Source: Alphaproteobacteria bacterium
GTDB lineage: Bacteria > Pseudomonadota > Alphaproteobacteria > Rickettsiales > UBA3002
Direction of reading: 5' to 3'
Assembly (NCBI GenBank): GCA_021732545.1
Contig: JAKFUW010000272.1
Location: 1 to 6,604, forward strand
DNA length: 6,604 nucleotides
The notes under the pieces were generated by a model. It made no database searches, had not been told where the DNA came from, and saw nothing but the letters and a program-made list of their open reading frames with translations. A program made the translations under genes and the position numbers. Of the stretch, positions 1 to 5,374 are shown in pieces; position 1 is the stretch's first letter; each line of letters begins with the position of its first letter.

Positions 1-87
1 GCGTTGCCGATTTAAAGCTTTGCGCAAGAAAGCAAAGATGCAACCTGCACGAATGAATTTCCCAAAGATGATTCGAGCCAAGGAATC
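1..87 (+). other. Unresolved leader upstream of virB6-like gene
   Basis: All three forward frames are blocked somewhere in this stretch: TAA at 13-15 (frame of the virB6-like gene), TGA at 54-56, and TGA at 89-91, which overlaps the ATG at 88. Any of these could end an upstream gene. The frame of the virB6-like gene stays open from 16 onward and reads SFAQESKDATCTNEF and on into the start methionine. This looks like the region just after a signal-peptide cleavage site (S-F-A before Q). The four codons before the TAA read A-L-P-I, which would suit the end of a hydrophobic signal core. The window is too short on this side to decide between a true intergenic leader and an interrupted N-terminus. 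Confidence 0.4.
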
Positions 88-1158
88 ATGACGCAGATTA
101 TCGATTACATTAAGCAGGTGATCGATCAAGCTACTGCAGATTTATATAATGGTATTATTCGCCACCCTGCTTTTTTAAATGCGTTAAACGCGTCCTTTGT
201 TTTATTTGTAACGATATTCGGGGTCATGTTTATCTTTGGAATTGTTCCGTTTACGCTGGGGCAATGCATTGTTCGTGGAATTAAAATGGGTGTGATTCTG
301 GGATTGATCAATTATGGTTTCCCGTTTTTCAAAGAATATGTGATTAAATTTTTCAATGACGGCACCGATGAATTAATCAGTGCAGTGATTGGGATTGCGA
401 CCGGCGATAGTTCGCCAGTTTCTTACAATTCAGGAGGCAGTCCACAACCCTTTACAAAACTAGAAGCGGTTGTGAAAAAGGTGCTGTCTTCCAAAAACAT
501 GACCTCCATTATCGGGTCATTCACCACCGGCCCAATGGGGCCTGCCATGGGCGGCTTGCTGGGTATGGCCAGCATTATGTTTGTTCAGGTCATTGTCAAA
601 GCGCTTAAGGTCTATTGTTTGTCGCTGGTTGCCAAAGCGTTGTTGTTTGGAATGGCGCCGATCTTTATTAGTTTTATCTTGTTTGAGCGAACCAAATATA
701 TTTTCCAAGCCTGGGTGAACCAGCTGGTGAATTATAGTTTGCAGCCGCTCTTTATGTTTGCGTTCCTATCCTTCTTTATTGTGATGATGGAATCGGCGAT
801 TGATAACATCTTAGAAGCTGAGCTATGTTGGACGGAGTTTTCAACCGTCGAGGGTGGCCCTCAAGGTGAAAGGTTGTGGCGATTCAAGGATCCACAGAAA
901 AAGAGCTCGGGTGCAGATTTCACTCCTGATGGGTTGGCATCGTGTGTGCAAAAAGGCGGTAATTGTCCTGATTTTCCAATTAGTATTGTCGATGGGTTAA
1001 CCTTCCTCATTCTGGTGCATTTGGCCTATAAATTCTCAGATGTGGTCACTCAGATTGCATCAGAAATTGCAGGCGGAGGTAACGTATTGCTCGATCAAAT
1101 CAAGGGAGGGCTGGCCGATGCCTTCCCTGGGCAAAGAGGTAAAAATCCAGATCGATAG
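88..1158 (+). CDS. virB6: VirB6/TrbL-type type IV secretion inner-membrane protein
   Basis: Polytopic inner-membrane protein of 356 residues that would form part of the T4SS channel base. Hydrophobic segments lie near residues 33-53, 62-82, 155-173, 176-200, 217-236 and 297-316. The stretch 190-230 (APIFISF, FERTKYIFQAW, then LVNYSLQP) has the VirB6 hallmark of an aromatic-rich segment with a conserved tryptophan, here W209, leading into the next membrane helix. A loop at about 237-296 carries three cysteines (C247, C286, C293). The C-terminus is glycine-rich and short. The length fits compact VirB6/TrbL proteins, not the much longer Rickettsia VirB6 paralogues. ATG 88 has AAGGA at 80-84, closer than usual; an upstream start cannot be excluded because the same frame is open back to 16. 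The VirB7-like lipoprotein follows after 50 bp, the classic virB6-virB7 order. The family assignment rests on topology and motif recognition. Confidence 0.82.
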   Translation: MTQIIDYIKQVIDQATADLYNGIIRHPAFLNALNASFVLFVTIFGVMFIFGIVPFTLGQCIVRGIKMGVILGLINYGFPFFKEYVIKFFNDGTDELISAVIGIATGDSSPVSYNSGGSPQPFTKLEAVVKKVLSSKNMTSIIGSFTTGPMGPAMGGLLGMASIMFVQVIVKALKVYCLSLVAKALLFGMAPIFISFILFERTKYIFQAWVNQLVNYSLQPLFMFAFLSFFIVMMESAIDNILEAELCWTEFSTVEGGPQGERLWRFKDPQKKSSGADFTPDGLASCVQKGGNCPDFPISIVDGLTFLILVHLAYKFSDVVTQIASEIAGGGNVLLDQIKGGLADAFPGQRGKNPDR

Positions 1159-1208
1159 TGAGCGCTTAGACCTTGAACCTTTGGTGCGAATGCGCTAAAG
1201 CTTGGCGT

Positions 1209-1361
1209 ATGAAAAAACTCTGCATGATTATGATGATATTTTCCCTTGCTGCATGTTCCAGCAAAATTGAGGTGCTCAAAAGCCCATGCGCTGGCACAGA
1301 AGGAAGCCCGTGTGGCCCCAAGCGCCCTGTCAATGATTGGTGGCATAAGCAACAAGCTTAA
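1209..1361 (+). CDS. VirB7-like small T4SS lipoprotein
   Basis: A 50-residue protein with a textbook lipoprotein signal: MKK, a hydrophobic stretch at 4-13, and lipobox L13-A14-A15-C16. The predicted mature form is only 35 residues, tethered by lipid at C16. It carries two more cysteines (SPC and SPCGPKRP) and ends NDWWHKQQA. In T4SSs VirB7 is a small outer-membrane lipoprotein that stabilises VirB9 in the core complex; the size, lipobox, and position right after virB6 all fit. ATG 1209 was chosen because it puts MKK directly before the hydrophobic core; a TTG at 1173 in the same frame would add twelve residues that spoil the signal peptide. No good Shine-Dalgarno is visible, so translation may depend on coupling or leaderless-type initiation within the virB6 transcript. 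The stop codon overlaps the stop of the converging EI24 gene. VirB7s are too short for secure homology by eye, so the name is inferred from context. Confidence 0.72.
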   Translation: MKKLCMIMMIFSLAACSSKIEVLKSPCAGTEGSPCGPKRPVNDWWHKQQA

Positions 1362-2047
1362 ACTTGGTGCTCAATCGCAATGCGTTTGTAATCGGGCTTT
1401 AAGCGATGGAATAAATGCACCATCACCGCCACACCCCAGATGGGCGCAATCAAATTTAAAAACGGAATGGTCGCGCACAACGTAATCGAGACGCCGCAGC
1501 CGAGCAATATCAGCCAGTTTTTGCGCCAGATTTGTTTGCCAACATCGGGCGTCACATGCCGCCCCGCCACTACCCGAAAAAATTCACGCCCGAGCAGATA
1601 CCCATTGAGCGCGTAATAAACGGGGATGTTGATGAGTGGAATAAAGTAAAGCGGAAGTGCCAACAGATTCAAAAGCAACACCTTCAGGCTGAACATCATA
1701 TCTTGCCCCAATGTCGGCCAGAAGGGTGGCTGCGGCACCGGTACATCAGGGTAGTCGCGTGCTTCAATACGAGTCGCAATGGTGCTATCAAAAAAACTCA
1801 CCATAATGGGCAGCAGCAGTGGAAACATGAAATAAGCCAGAATAACGGCGAGCGCTTTCAGGCCATAATCGGCGATACTATCCCACAGCCCAAACAATGT
1901 AACCGAATCGAGCGCCCAGAAAATGCCAATCGCAAGGCTTGCAAGCACTGCGGCATTGAGCGCTAAACTCGCCAGAAAAATGCCAATCATTGAGCCACGA
2001 GTCAGGCTGCGAATGGCCAGTAATATGGAATCGAATAGTGGCTGCAT
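1358..2047 (-). CDS. EI24/CysZ-type integral membrane protein
   Basis: A 229-residue polytopic membrane protein that I place in the EI24 (etoposide-induced 2.4 / CysZ-like) family. Hydrophobic segments lie near 20-45, 62-86, 119-146 and 177-210, the last probably two passes or a re-entrant hairpin. The most telling piece is the block at 148-164, NGYLLGREFFRVVAGRH, typical of alphaproteobacterial EI24 proteins, followed by the closing segment IPFLNLIAPIWGVAVMVHLF. E. coli CysZ in this family is a sulfate transporter, but most alphaproteobacterial members are uncharacterised, so a sulfate role should not be assumed. ATG 2047 gives a short amphipathic lead-in as usual for the family; no strong ribosome-binding site is seen. 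It lies 142 bp downstream of the 673-residue gene on the same strand and may be read from that transcript or from its own weak promoter. Its last codons overlap the converging lipoprotein gene by 4 bp. Confidence 0.82.
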   Translation of the reverse strand: MQPLFDSILLAIRSLTRGSMIGIFLASLALNAAVLASLAIGIFWALDSVTLFGLWDSIADYGLKALAVILAYFMFPLLLPIMVSFFDSTIATRIEARDYPDVPVPQPPFWPTLGQDMMFSLKVLLLNLLALPLYFIPLINIPVYYALNGYLLGREFFRVVAGRHVTPDVGKQIWRKNWLILLGCGVSITLCATIPFLNLIAPIWGVAVMVHLFHRLKPDYKRIAIEHQV

Positions 2048-2069
2048 GAATGAGGCTTAGCAGAATGCA

Positions 2070-2084
2070 GGCACGGGTTCCATC
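2070..2084. repeat. 15-bp direct repeat, left copy
   Basis: GGCACGGGTTCCATC occurs here and again, identical, at 2176-2190. The two copies bracket 91 bp containing a 7-bp tandem duplication (GTACGCG at 2109-2115 and 2116-2122) and a strong hairpin. An exact 15-bp match this close is very unlikely by chance. It could be the footprint of a local duplication, a small mobile element, or a shared protein-binding site. Confidence 0.75.
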
Positions 2085-2127
2085 AGTTTGTTCCTGAGTT
2101 ATCACCTCGTACGCGGTACGCGGGGTC

Positions 2128-2170
2128 GTCATCCGGTTAGATGGGGATGCCGCAATGAATGCGGCATGAC
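2128..2170. repeat. Palindromic intergenic element with 8-bp hairpin
   Basis: The element begins GTCAT and ends ATGAC, as does the larger element at 4916-5003. Inside is a perfect hairpin: ATGCCGCA (2147-2154), loop ATGAA, TGCGGCAT (2160-2167). It lies about 20 bp past the stop of the 673-residue leftward gene, so in RNA it would form a stem between that gene and the EI24 gene. No run of T follows the stem on either strand, so it is not a standard intrinsic terminator. It could protect the 3' end of the upstream message or reduce read-through into EI24, or be a dispersed REP-like repeat. Confidence 0.6.
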
Positions 2171-2175
2171 ATCGT

Positions 2176-2190
2176 GGCACGGGTTCCATC
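2176..2190. repeat. 15-bp direct repeat, right copy
   Basis: Second identical copy of GGCACGGGTTCCATC. Its last base is the final base of the TAG stop codon of the leftward 673-residue gene, so the repeat starts exactly at the end of that coding sequence. This suggests that the 3' end of the gene may have been set by the event that created the repeat. Confidence 0.75.
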
Positions 2191-4211
2191 TAAAAGCCGT
2201 GCGAACGATCGGGCTTTTTGGGTGGGGGTGGCACAGCAATCTTTTTATCCGCCTCCATTGTGGGTGCTGGTGGTGGTAGATCCGATTTTGGTGGTCTTTT
2301 TTTCTCGGTTTTTTGAGGTTTTTTGTCCGTTATTTCCGGCTTAGTATTTTTAGATGCATTAGAGATGCTCGAAGCAGCAGTCGGTTGTGGTGCACTTGCT
2401 TGCGCCTCAGGAGCTGCGATTTCCGGCGGTTTAATCGCAGGTGGAGCGCTGATAGCTTCCTTGGCCTGAGCTTGTCGCGCCGCCTGACGCTGCTCACGCC
2501 GCGCGGCGCGCTGCTGATCTTGTTGCTGACGTTGGCGTTGCTCGCGCATTTGGCGTAGCTGGGCTTGGCGCTGATTGACAATTACCATTTCGGCGTTGGC
2601 GTCGGTTGCCATCGATTTTCGCATGGAGGCCAGTTGGTTTTGGCTCACAGCAGAATCCACCGTATTTGGTTTCGTTGGGTCGGGTTGCTGTTGCTGCGCT
2701 GACATAATCGGTGGTATCGAAGGCCTGGTTTGTTGCGGCTGTTGTTGGCGTGGCGGTGTGGCGTTAGAGCCTTTTTGTGCGGCCACATCCGGGCTTGCGG
2801 GTTTAAATTGTCCCACCAGCGCATTGCTCATTTCTTGCTGCTGTTGGGCGCGTTGCATTCGCAGTGCGTTGAGCTGTTGATAATAGGCGTCATCAGCCAT
2901 GGCCTTGGCTTGGTTTTTGGAAGGATCGGCTTTGCCCAATGTATTTTCATTGCTGAACCCCAGCCAAAATTGGGTGGAACCTTGCTTGTTGGCCAGTTGC
3001 TGATAGCGACTGAGCACCGTATTTAATCCACCTTCCAGATCATTCAACAAGGTGCTGTAACGCTCTGTGGGCTTGGGTGCCCAGCTTTTTGGCATTTTCA
3101 TTAGCTGGTCTTTCACCACCTTGACCATACGTGTATCGTTCAGGCGTTTGGCGGTGTGAAGCACCATACTTTTGGCGATGAATCCAAATTTGCCAATGGA
3201 TTGATTGGCGGCTGTAACGGCAGGATTTTCCATAATGGCCGCATCCAGCTGCATCACTTTATGCAGATGATATTCATACACCCGCACCGCGCCTTTAAGC
3301 GCATCTAATATCGAAAATGGATCGGTGGTGCCGTCCATATTCAGGCCTTCACCGACCATCGATTGCCCAAGCGCGAGTTTGAGTTTGCGTAAAATTTCTT
3401 TGGCAATCTCGATCGATTCGCGCCGTGTTGGCTCTTGCAGCGAATCAATCGATTGATAGGAGTGCGCGGTTTGCTCAATCGCGTCGATCTGCTCGGCCAG
3501 CGCATCAAGTTGCTGCGAGGTGTGCTCAGGCGCGGCGATGTTATAACGATCCATCATGTCGGCGAACTGGTCGACCAGGTCTTCCATCATTGGCTCGTAG
3601 GCAGGTGGAAGCGGTTGGCGCAGCGCCCAGTCGCTAAAAGGGGTGGCGGCAAGCGGTGGTAATCGCCATGGCATCGGGTGATTACCCGAAATCTGCTGCA
3701 AAAACGAGGTGAAGGCACCTGCTTTCAGGTAAGGATTCTGGCGCTCTAGTAGTTTGACATAGAGTCGTTGTGCTCCAATACCCAGCGGTTGCGCCTGATT
3801 AGACGCCAGACGAAATATAAACGGATTCCACCAGTGATTAGCGCGCAGTAACGTGTTTGCCAGATGCTGCGCGATGCCCGATTCAAACGCCACCGACACA
3901 TTGGCATGAGTGAAAATATAATAGCGGATGGCAGCGAAATTCTCGCGCAATCCATTGGTTGATTTACTCTCCCACGGCACATGGTGAAACAAGCTCGATT
4001 GAAGATGCCCATCGAAGATATCGAATTGCTGCGCATTAAACGCATGTCCTGATTGCGCGGATGAAATGGTGCGATGAACGCTCGCCCATACCAGCCGTTG
4101 CGGCGGGGCAGAAAGCTCATTTTCGAGCGCGTGCGCAAAAAGCTGATCGGTGCTTTTGAGCGCCGCGTTTAACGCTCTTAAATCGTGATCAGCGAGAGCA
4201 GAGCTGTTCAT
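2190..4211 (-). CDS. Unrecognised 673-residue protein with Q/R-rich and polyproline tail
   Basis: I do not recognise this protein. There is no signal peptide and no membrane segment, so it should be cytoplasmic unless secreted by another route. Residues 1-450 look folded and mainly helical, with aromatic-rich patches (NHWWNPFIF at 125-133, LERQNPYLKAGAF near 155-167) and amphipathic helices at about 233-285 and 300-370. From about 452 it becomes low-complexity: Q runs at 457-460, 489-494 and 506-509, then an arginine/glutamine-rich probable coiled coil at 545-585, then an alanine/proline region, and a lysine- and proline-rich end (630-668) with PPP and PPPP runs. ATG 4211 begins 3 bp after the stop of the DUF2610 gene and has TAAGG about 8 bp upstream, so the two genes are almost certainly one operon and probably translationally coupled. 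The polyproline, basic tail could bind the acidic neighbour, a scaffold, or, if secreted, a host partner; all of this is inference. Confidence 0.88.
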   Translation of the reverse strand: MNSSALADHDLRALNAALKSTDQLFAHALENELSAPPQRLVWASVHRTISSAQSGHAFNAQQFDIFDGHLQSSLFHHVPWESKSTNGLRENFAAIRYYIFTHANVSVAFESGIAQHLANTLLRANHWWNPFIFRLASNQAQPLGIGAQRLYVKLLERQNPYLKAGAFTSFLQQISGNHPMPWRLPPLAATPFSDWALRQPLPPAYEPMMEDLVDQFADMMDRYNIAAPEHTSQQLDALAEQIDAIEQTAHSYQSIDSLQEPTRRESIEIAKEILRKLKLALGQSMVGEGLNMDGTTDPFSILDALKGAVRVYEYHLHKVMQLDAAIMENPAVTAANQSIGKFGFIAKSMVLHTAKRLNDTRMVKVVKDQLMKMPKSWAPKPTERYSTLLNDLEGGLNTVLSRYQQLANKQGSTQFWLGFSNENTLGKADPSKNQAKAMADDAYYQQLNALRMQRAQQQQEMSNALVGQFKPASPDVAAQKGSNATPPRQQQPQQTRPSIPPIMSAQQQQPDPTKPNTVDSAVSQNQLASMRKSMATDANAEMVIVNQRQAQLRQMREQRQRQQQDQQRAARREQRQAARQAQAKEAISAPPAIKPPEIAAPEAQASAPQPTAASSISNASKNTKPEITDKKPQKTEKKRPPKSDLPPPAPTMEADKKIAVPPPPKKPDRSHGF

Positions 4212-4214
4212 GGT

Positions 4215-4826
4215 TTAAGCCTTAGGCGGCGGAACGGGGTCATCATCCAGCGGATTATACCCCGAATAGGGTTTGGGCGCGGGGATGTCTTCAACAGGTG
4301 TAGGCGAAGCTCCCATTGGTGCTGGCACATCCTCCACAATCGGTGCATAAGACGGCGCGGGCACTGGCACATCTTCAAGCGCGACAGGCATGGGGATGTC
4401 TTCTTCAATCTGCGCCAGATTCACGGGTGCATCATCATCAAACGCATTGAGATAATCTTCATTGCTATCATCATATTCTTCGTCTTCTTCATCAGATGAC
4501 GCTTCATATTCTGCGTCTTCAGTATAGGATTCTTCTTCCTCGTCATAGCTTTGTGTGGCGGGAGCAGCGGCTTGTTCATTTTCTTCCGATGCGGTGCCCA
4601 GCGCATAGACACACAAATCTTCGAACGACACATTATTTTCCTGTGCAATTTTGAAGAGCTTTTCAAAGCTGTCCATCACGTCTTGCGGGATGGTGCCGCC
4701 GCGCTCGGTCGAAAGCCACCATGCCTGAAATTGCAGTGGGTGCTTTTTGGGGTGCGGTTCGCCGATATAGACATGGAACGGGTGTTTCACGCCGTTAAAA
4801 TCGCAAGGAACCGTGAATCGCTTCAT
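4215..4826 (-). CDS. DUF2610 domain protein with acidic, EDxPxP-repeat tail
   Basis: Residues 1-80 are a DUF2610 domain, recognised by TVPCDFNGVKHPFHVYIGEP, the HPLQFQA.WLS.ERGGTIP block and the closing NNVSFEDLCVYAL. Proteins I recall in this family are little more than this domain and have no known function. Here it is followed by about 120 extra residues. Residues 81-133 are extremely acidic (runs of E/D around 95-120). Residues 134-203 hold five related motifs: EDIPMP (142), EDVPVP (151), EDVPAP (165), EDIPAP (179), DDDPVP (194), the last three intervals being 14-15 residues. The tail should be disordered. No signal peptide or membrane segment is present, so it is cytoplasmic. ATG 4826 is the domain's natural start, with AGG about 7 bp upstream. 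A candidate promoter lies at 4864-4892. It is the first gene of a probable operon with the 673-residue gene, whose basic tail is a plausible partner for the acidic one. Confidence 0.85.
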   Translation of the reverse strand: MKRFTVPCDFNGVKHPFHVYIGEPHPKKHPLQFQAWWLSTERGGTIPQDVMDSFEKLFKIAQENNVSFEDLCVYALGTASEENEQAAAPATQSYDEEEESYTEDAEYEASSDEEDEEYDDSNEDYLNAFDDDAPVNLAQIEEDIPMPVALEDVPVPAPSYAPIVEDVPAPMGASPTPVEDIPAPKPYSGYNPLDDDPVPPPKA

Positions 4827-4863
4827 GAATGAGCCTGATTAGGTAAGGTTTTTGGGCGGCTTC

Positions 4864-4892
4864 ATCTTAGCAAAGATAGGGCGCGAGGTAAA
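4864..4892 (-). promoter_or_regulatory. Candidate sigma-70-type promoter for the DUF2610 operon
   Basis: Read on the - strand, TTTACC (4892-4887) and TAAGAT (4869-4864) are separated by exactly 17 bp. Each matches four of six consensus positions. Transcription would start near 4857, leaving a leader of about 30 bases before the ATG at 4826. It lies between the palindromic element and the gene, where a promoter is expected since that element separates this gene from the upstream NDUFS4-like gene. The match is moderate and could be chance. Confidence 0.4.
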
Positions 4893-4915
4893 AGGGAATT
4901 GTGAGTTTTCAAGCC

Positions 4916-5003
4916 GTCATTGCGAGCGAGCTTGCTCGCGCGGCAATCCAGATACATTCACGCAAGTGGATCGCCACGGCCACTTGCGTGGCCTCGCGAT
5001 GAC
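4916..5003. repeat. 88-bp GTCAT...ATGAC palindromic dispersed element
   Basis: The outer arms GTCATTGCGAG (4916-4926) and CTCGCGATGAC (4993-5003) pair with one mismatch. Nested inside are GGCAATCCA (4942-4950) against TGGATCGCC (4967-4975), also with one mismatch; a perfect 11-bp stem CACGCAAGTGG (4959-4969) / CCACTTGCGTG (4980-4990); and a small stem GCGAGC (4922-4927) / GCTCGC (4934-4939). The GTCATTGCGAGCG...GGCAATCCA core is familiar from short palindromic repeats scattered in Rickettsiales and many other bacterial genomes. It begins 7 bp past the NDUFS4-like stop codon, so it would form a stable stem at the 3' end of that transcript. Without the rest of the genome, copy number is unknown. 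Confidence 0.75.
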
Positions 5004-5010
5004 TTATCGG

Positions 5011-5319
5011 TCACTGCCCAAATGGAGTGCGGCGCGCGAAGGCAAAGTTCGAAGCATAAGCCTTGGGCTTGATGATGCGTTCTTTAGGCTCAATCACCTC
5101 ATATTCCACGCCTAGCTTGCCCGCGTGCGCCACCGCCGCATCCTGGCTATCAAATTCCAACCGGATTTGTTCCAGCGTGGTGCCGCTGTTCCAACCCATC
5201 AAGGGGTCGGGCGATTGTTTGGTCGCGGGTTCAAATTCCAGCACCCAATGTTTAGTGTTTTTGCGCCCTGCCTGCATCGACGTTTTGGTAGGGCGATAAA
5301 TTTTGGCTTTGATGTGCAT
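5011..5319 (-). CDS. NDUFS4-like complex I accessory subunit (ETC complex I subunit family)
   Basis: A 102-residue protein matching the ETC complex I subunit family (PF04800), the bacterial counterpart of mitochondrial NDUFS4 (18 kDa subunit). Recognisable pieces in order: IYRPTKTSMQAGRKNTKHWVLEFEP (I7-P31), DPLMGWNSG (38-46), the helix AAVAHAGKLGVEYEV (61-75), and the end YASNFAFARRTPF (88-100). The family adds a peripheral-arm subunit to NADH:quinone oxidoreductase near the NADH-oxidising module, on the cytoplasmic side; it is found in alphaproteobacteria and mitochondria. The length is normal for bacterial members. The start at 5319 is set by AAGGAG 7 bp upstream and by the family's usual N-terminus; a TTG at 5367 in frame would add 16 residues unlike the family and lacks such a site. 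It lies 55 bp downstream of gatB on the same strand, not in a nuo cluster, as is common for this accessory gene. Confidence 0.92.
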   Translation of the reverse strand: MHIKAKIYRPTKTSMQAGRKNTKHWVLEFEPATKQSPDPLMGWNSGTTLEQIRLEFDSQDAAVAHAGKLGVEYEVIEPKERIIKPKAYASNFAFARRTPFGQ

Positions 5320-5326
5320 GATGAAG

Positions 5327-5332
5327 CTCCTT
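5327..5332 (-). promoter_or_regulatory. Ribosome-binding site deciding the NDUFS4-like start
   Basis: AAGGAG on the - strand, separated by 7 bases from the ATG at 5319. This is the strongest Shine-Dalgarno in the window and it rules in favour of the 102-residue product over the longer TTG-initiated reading from 5367. Confidence 0.8.
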
Positions 5333-5374
5333 GGCATGACCTTATAACAAGTAAGAAGTGAAGGCAATTTTGGA

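Noticed and set aside
1532..1966. 144-residue open frame on the + strand rich in His, Gln and Arg
   Set aside because: Antisense to the EI24-type gene; composition is that expected from the complement of hydrophobic codons.
2575..2880. Cysteine-rich 101-residue reading frame on the + strand
   Set aside because: It is the complement of the glutamine/alanine-rich tail of the 673-residue gene, whose codons create Cys and Leu on the other strand; no start context or family match.
2454..2900. CAG/CAA-rich stretch as a phase-variable simple repeat
   Set aside because: Glutamine codons are mixed and interrupted, with no pure run of units long enough for slippage.
5224..5243. GGGTTCAAATTCC resembles a tRNA T-arm
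   Set aside because: The flanking bases do not form the 5-bp T stem, no other tRNA arms are found around it, and it lies inside the well-supported NDUFS4-like coding sequence.
5337..5369. Possible promoter (TTGCCT ... TATAAG on the - strand) for the NDUFS4-like gene
   Set aside because: The spacer is only 15 bp and the gene could be read from gatB, so support is too weak to list.
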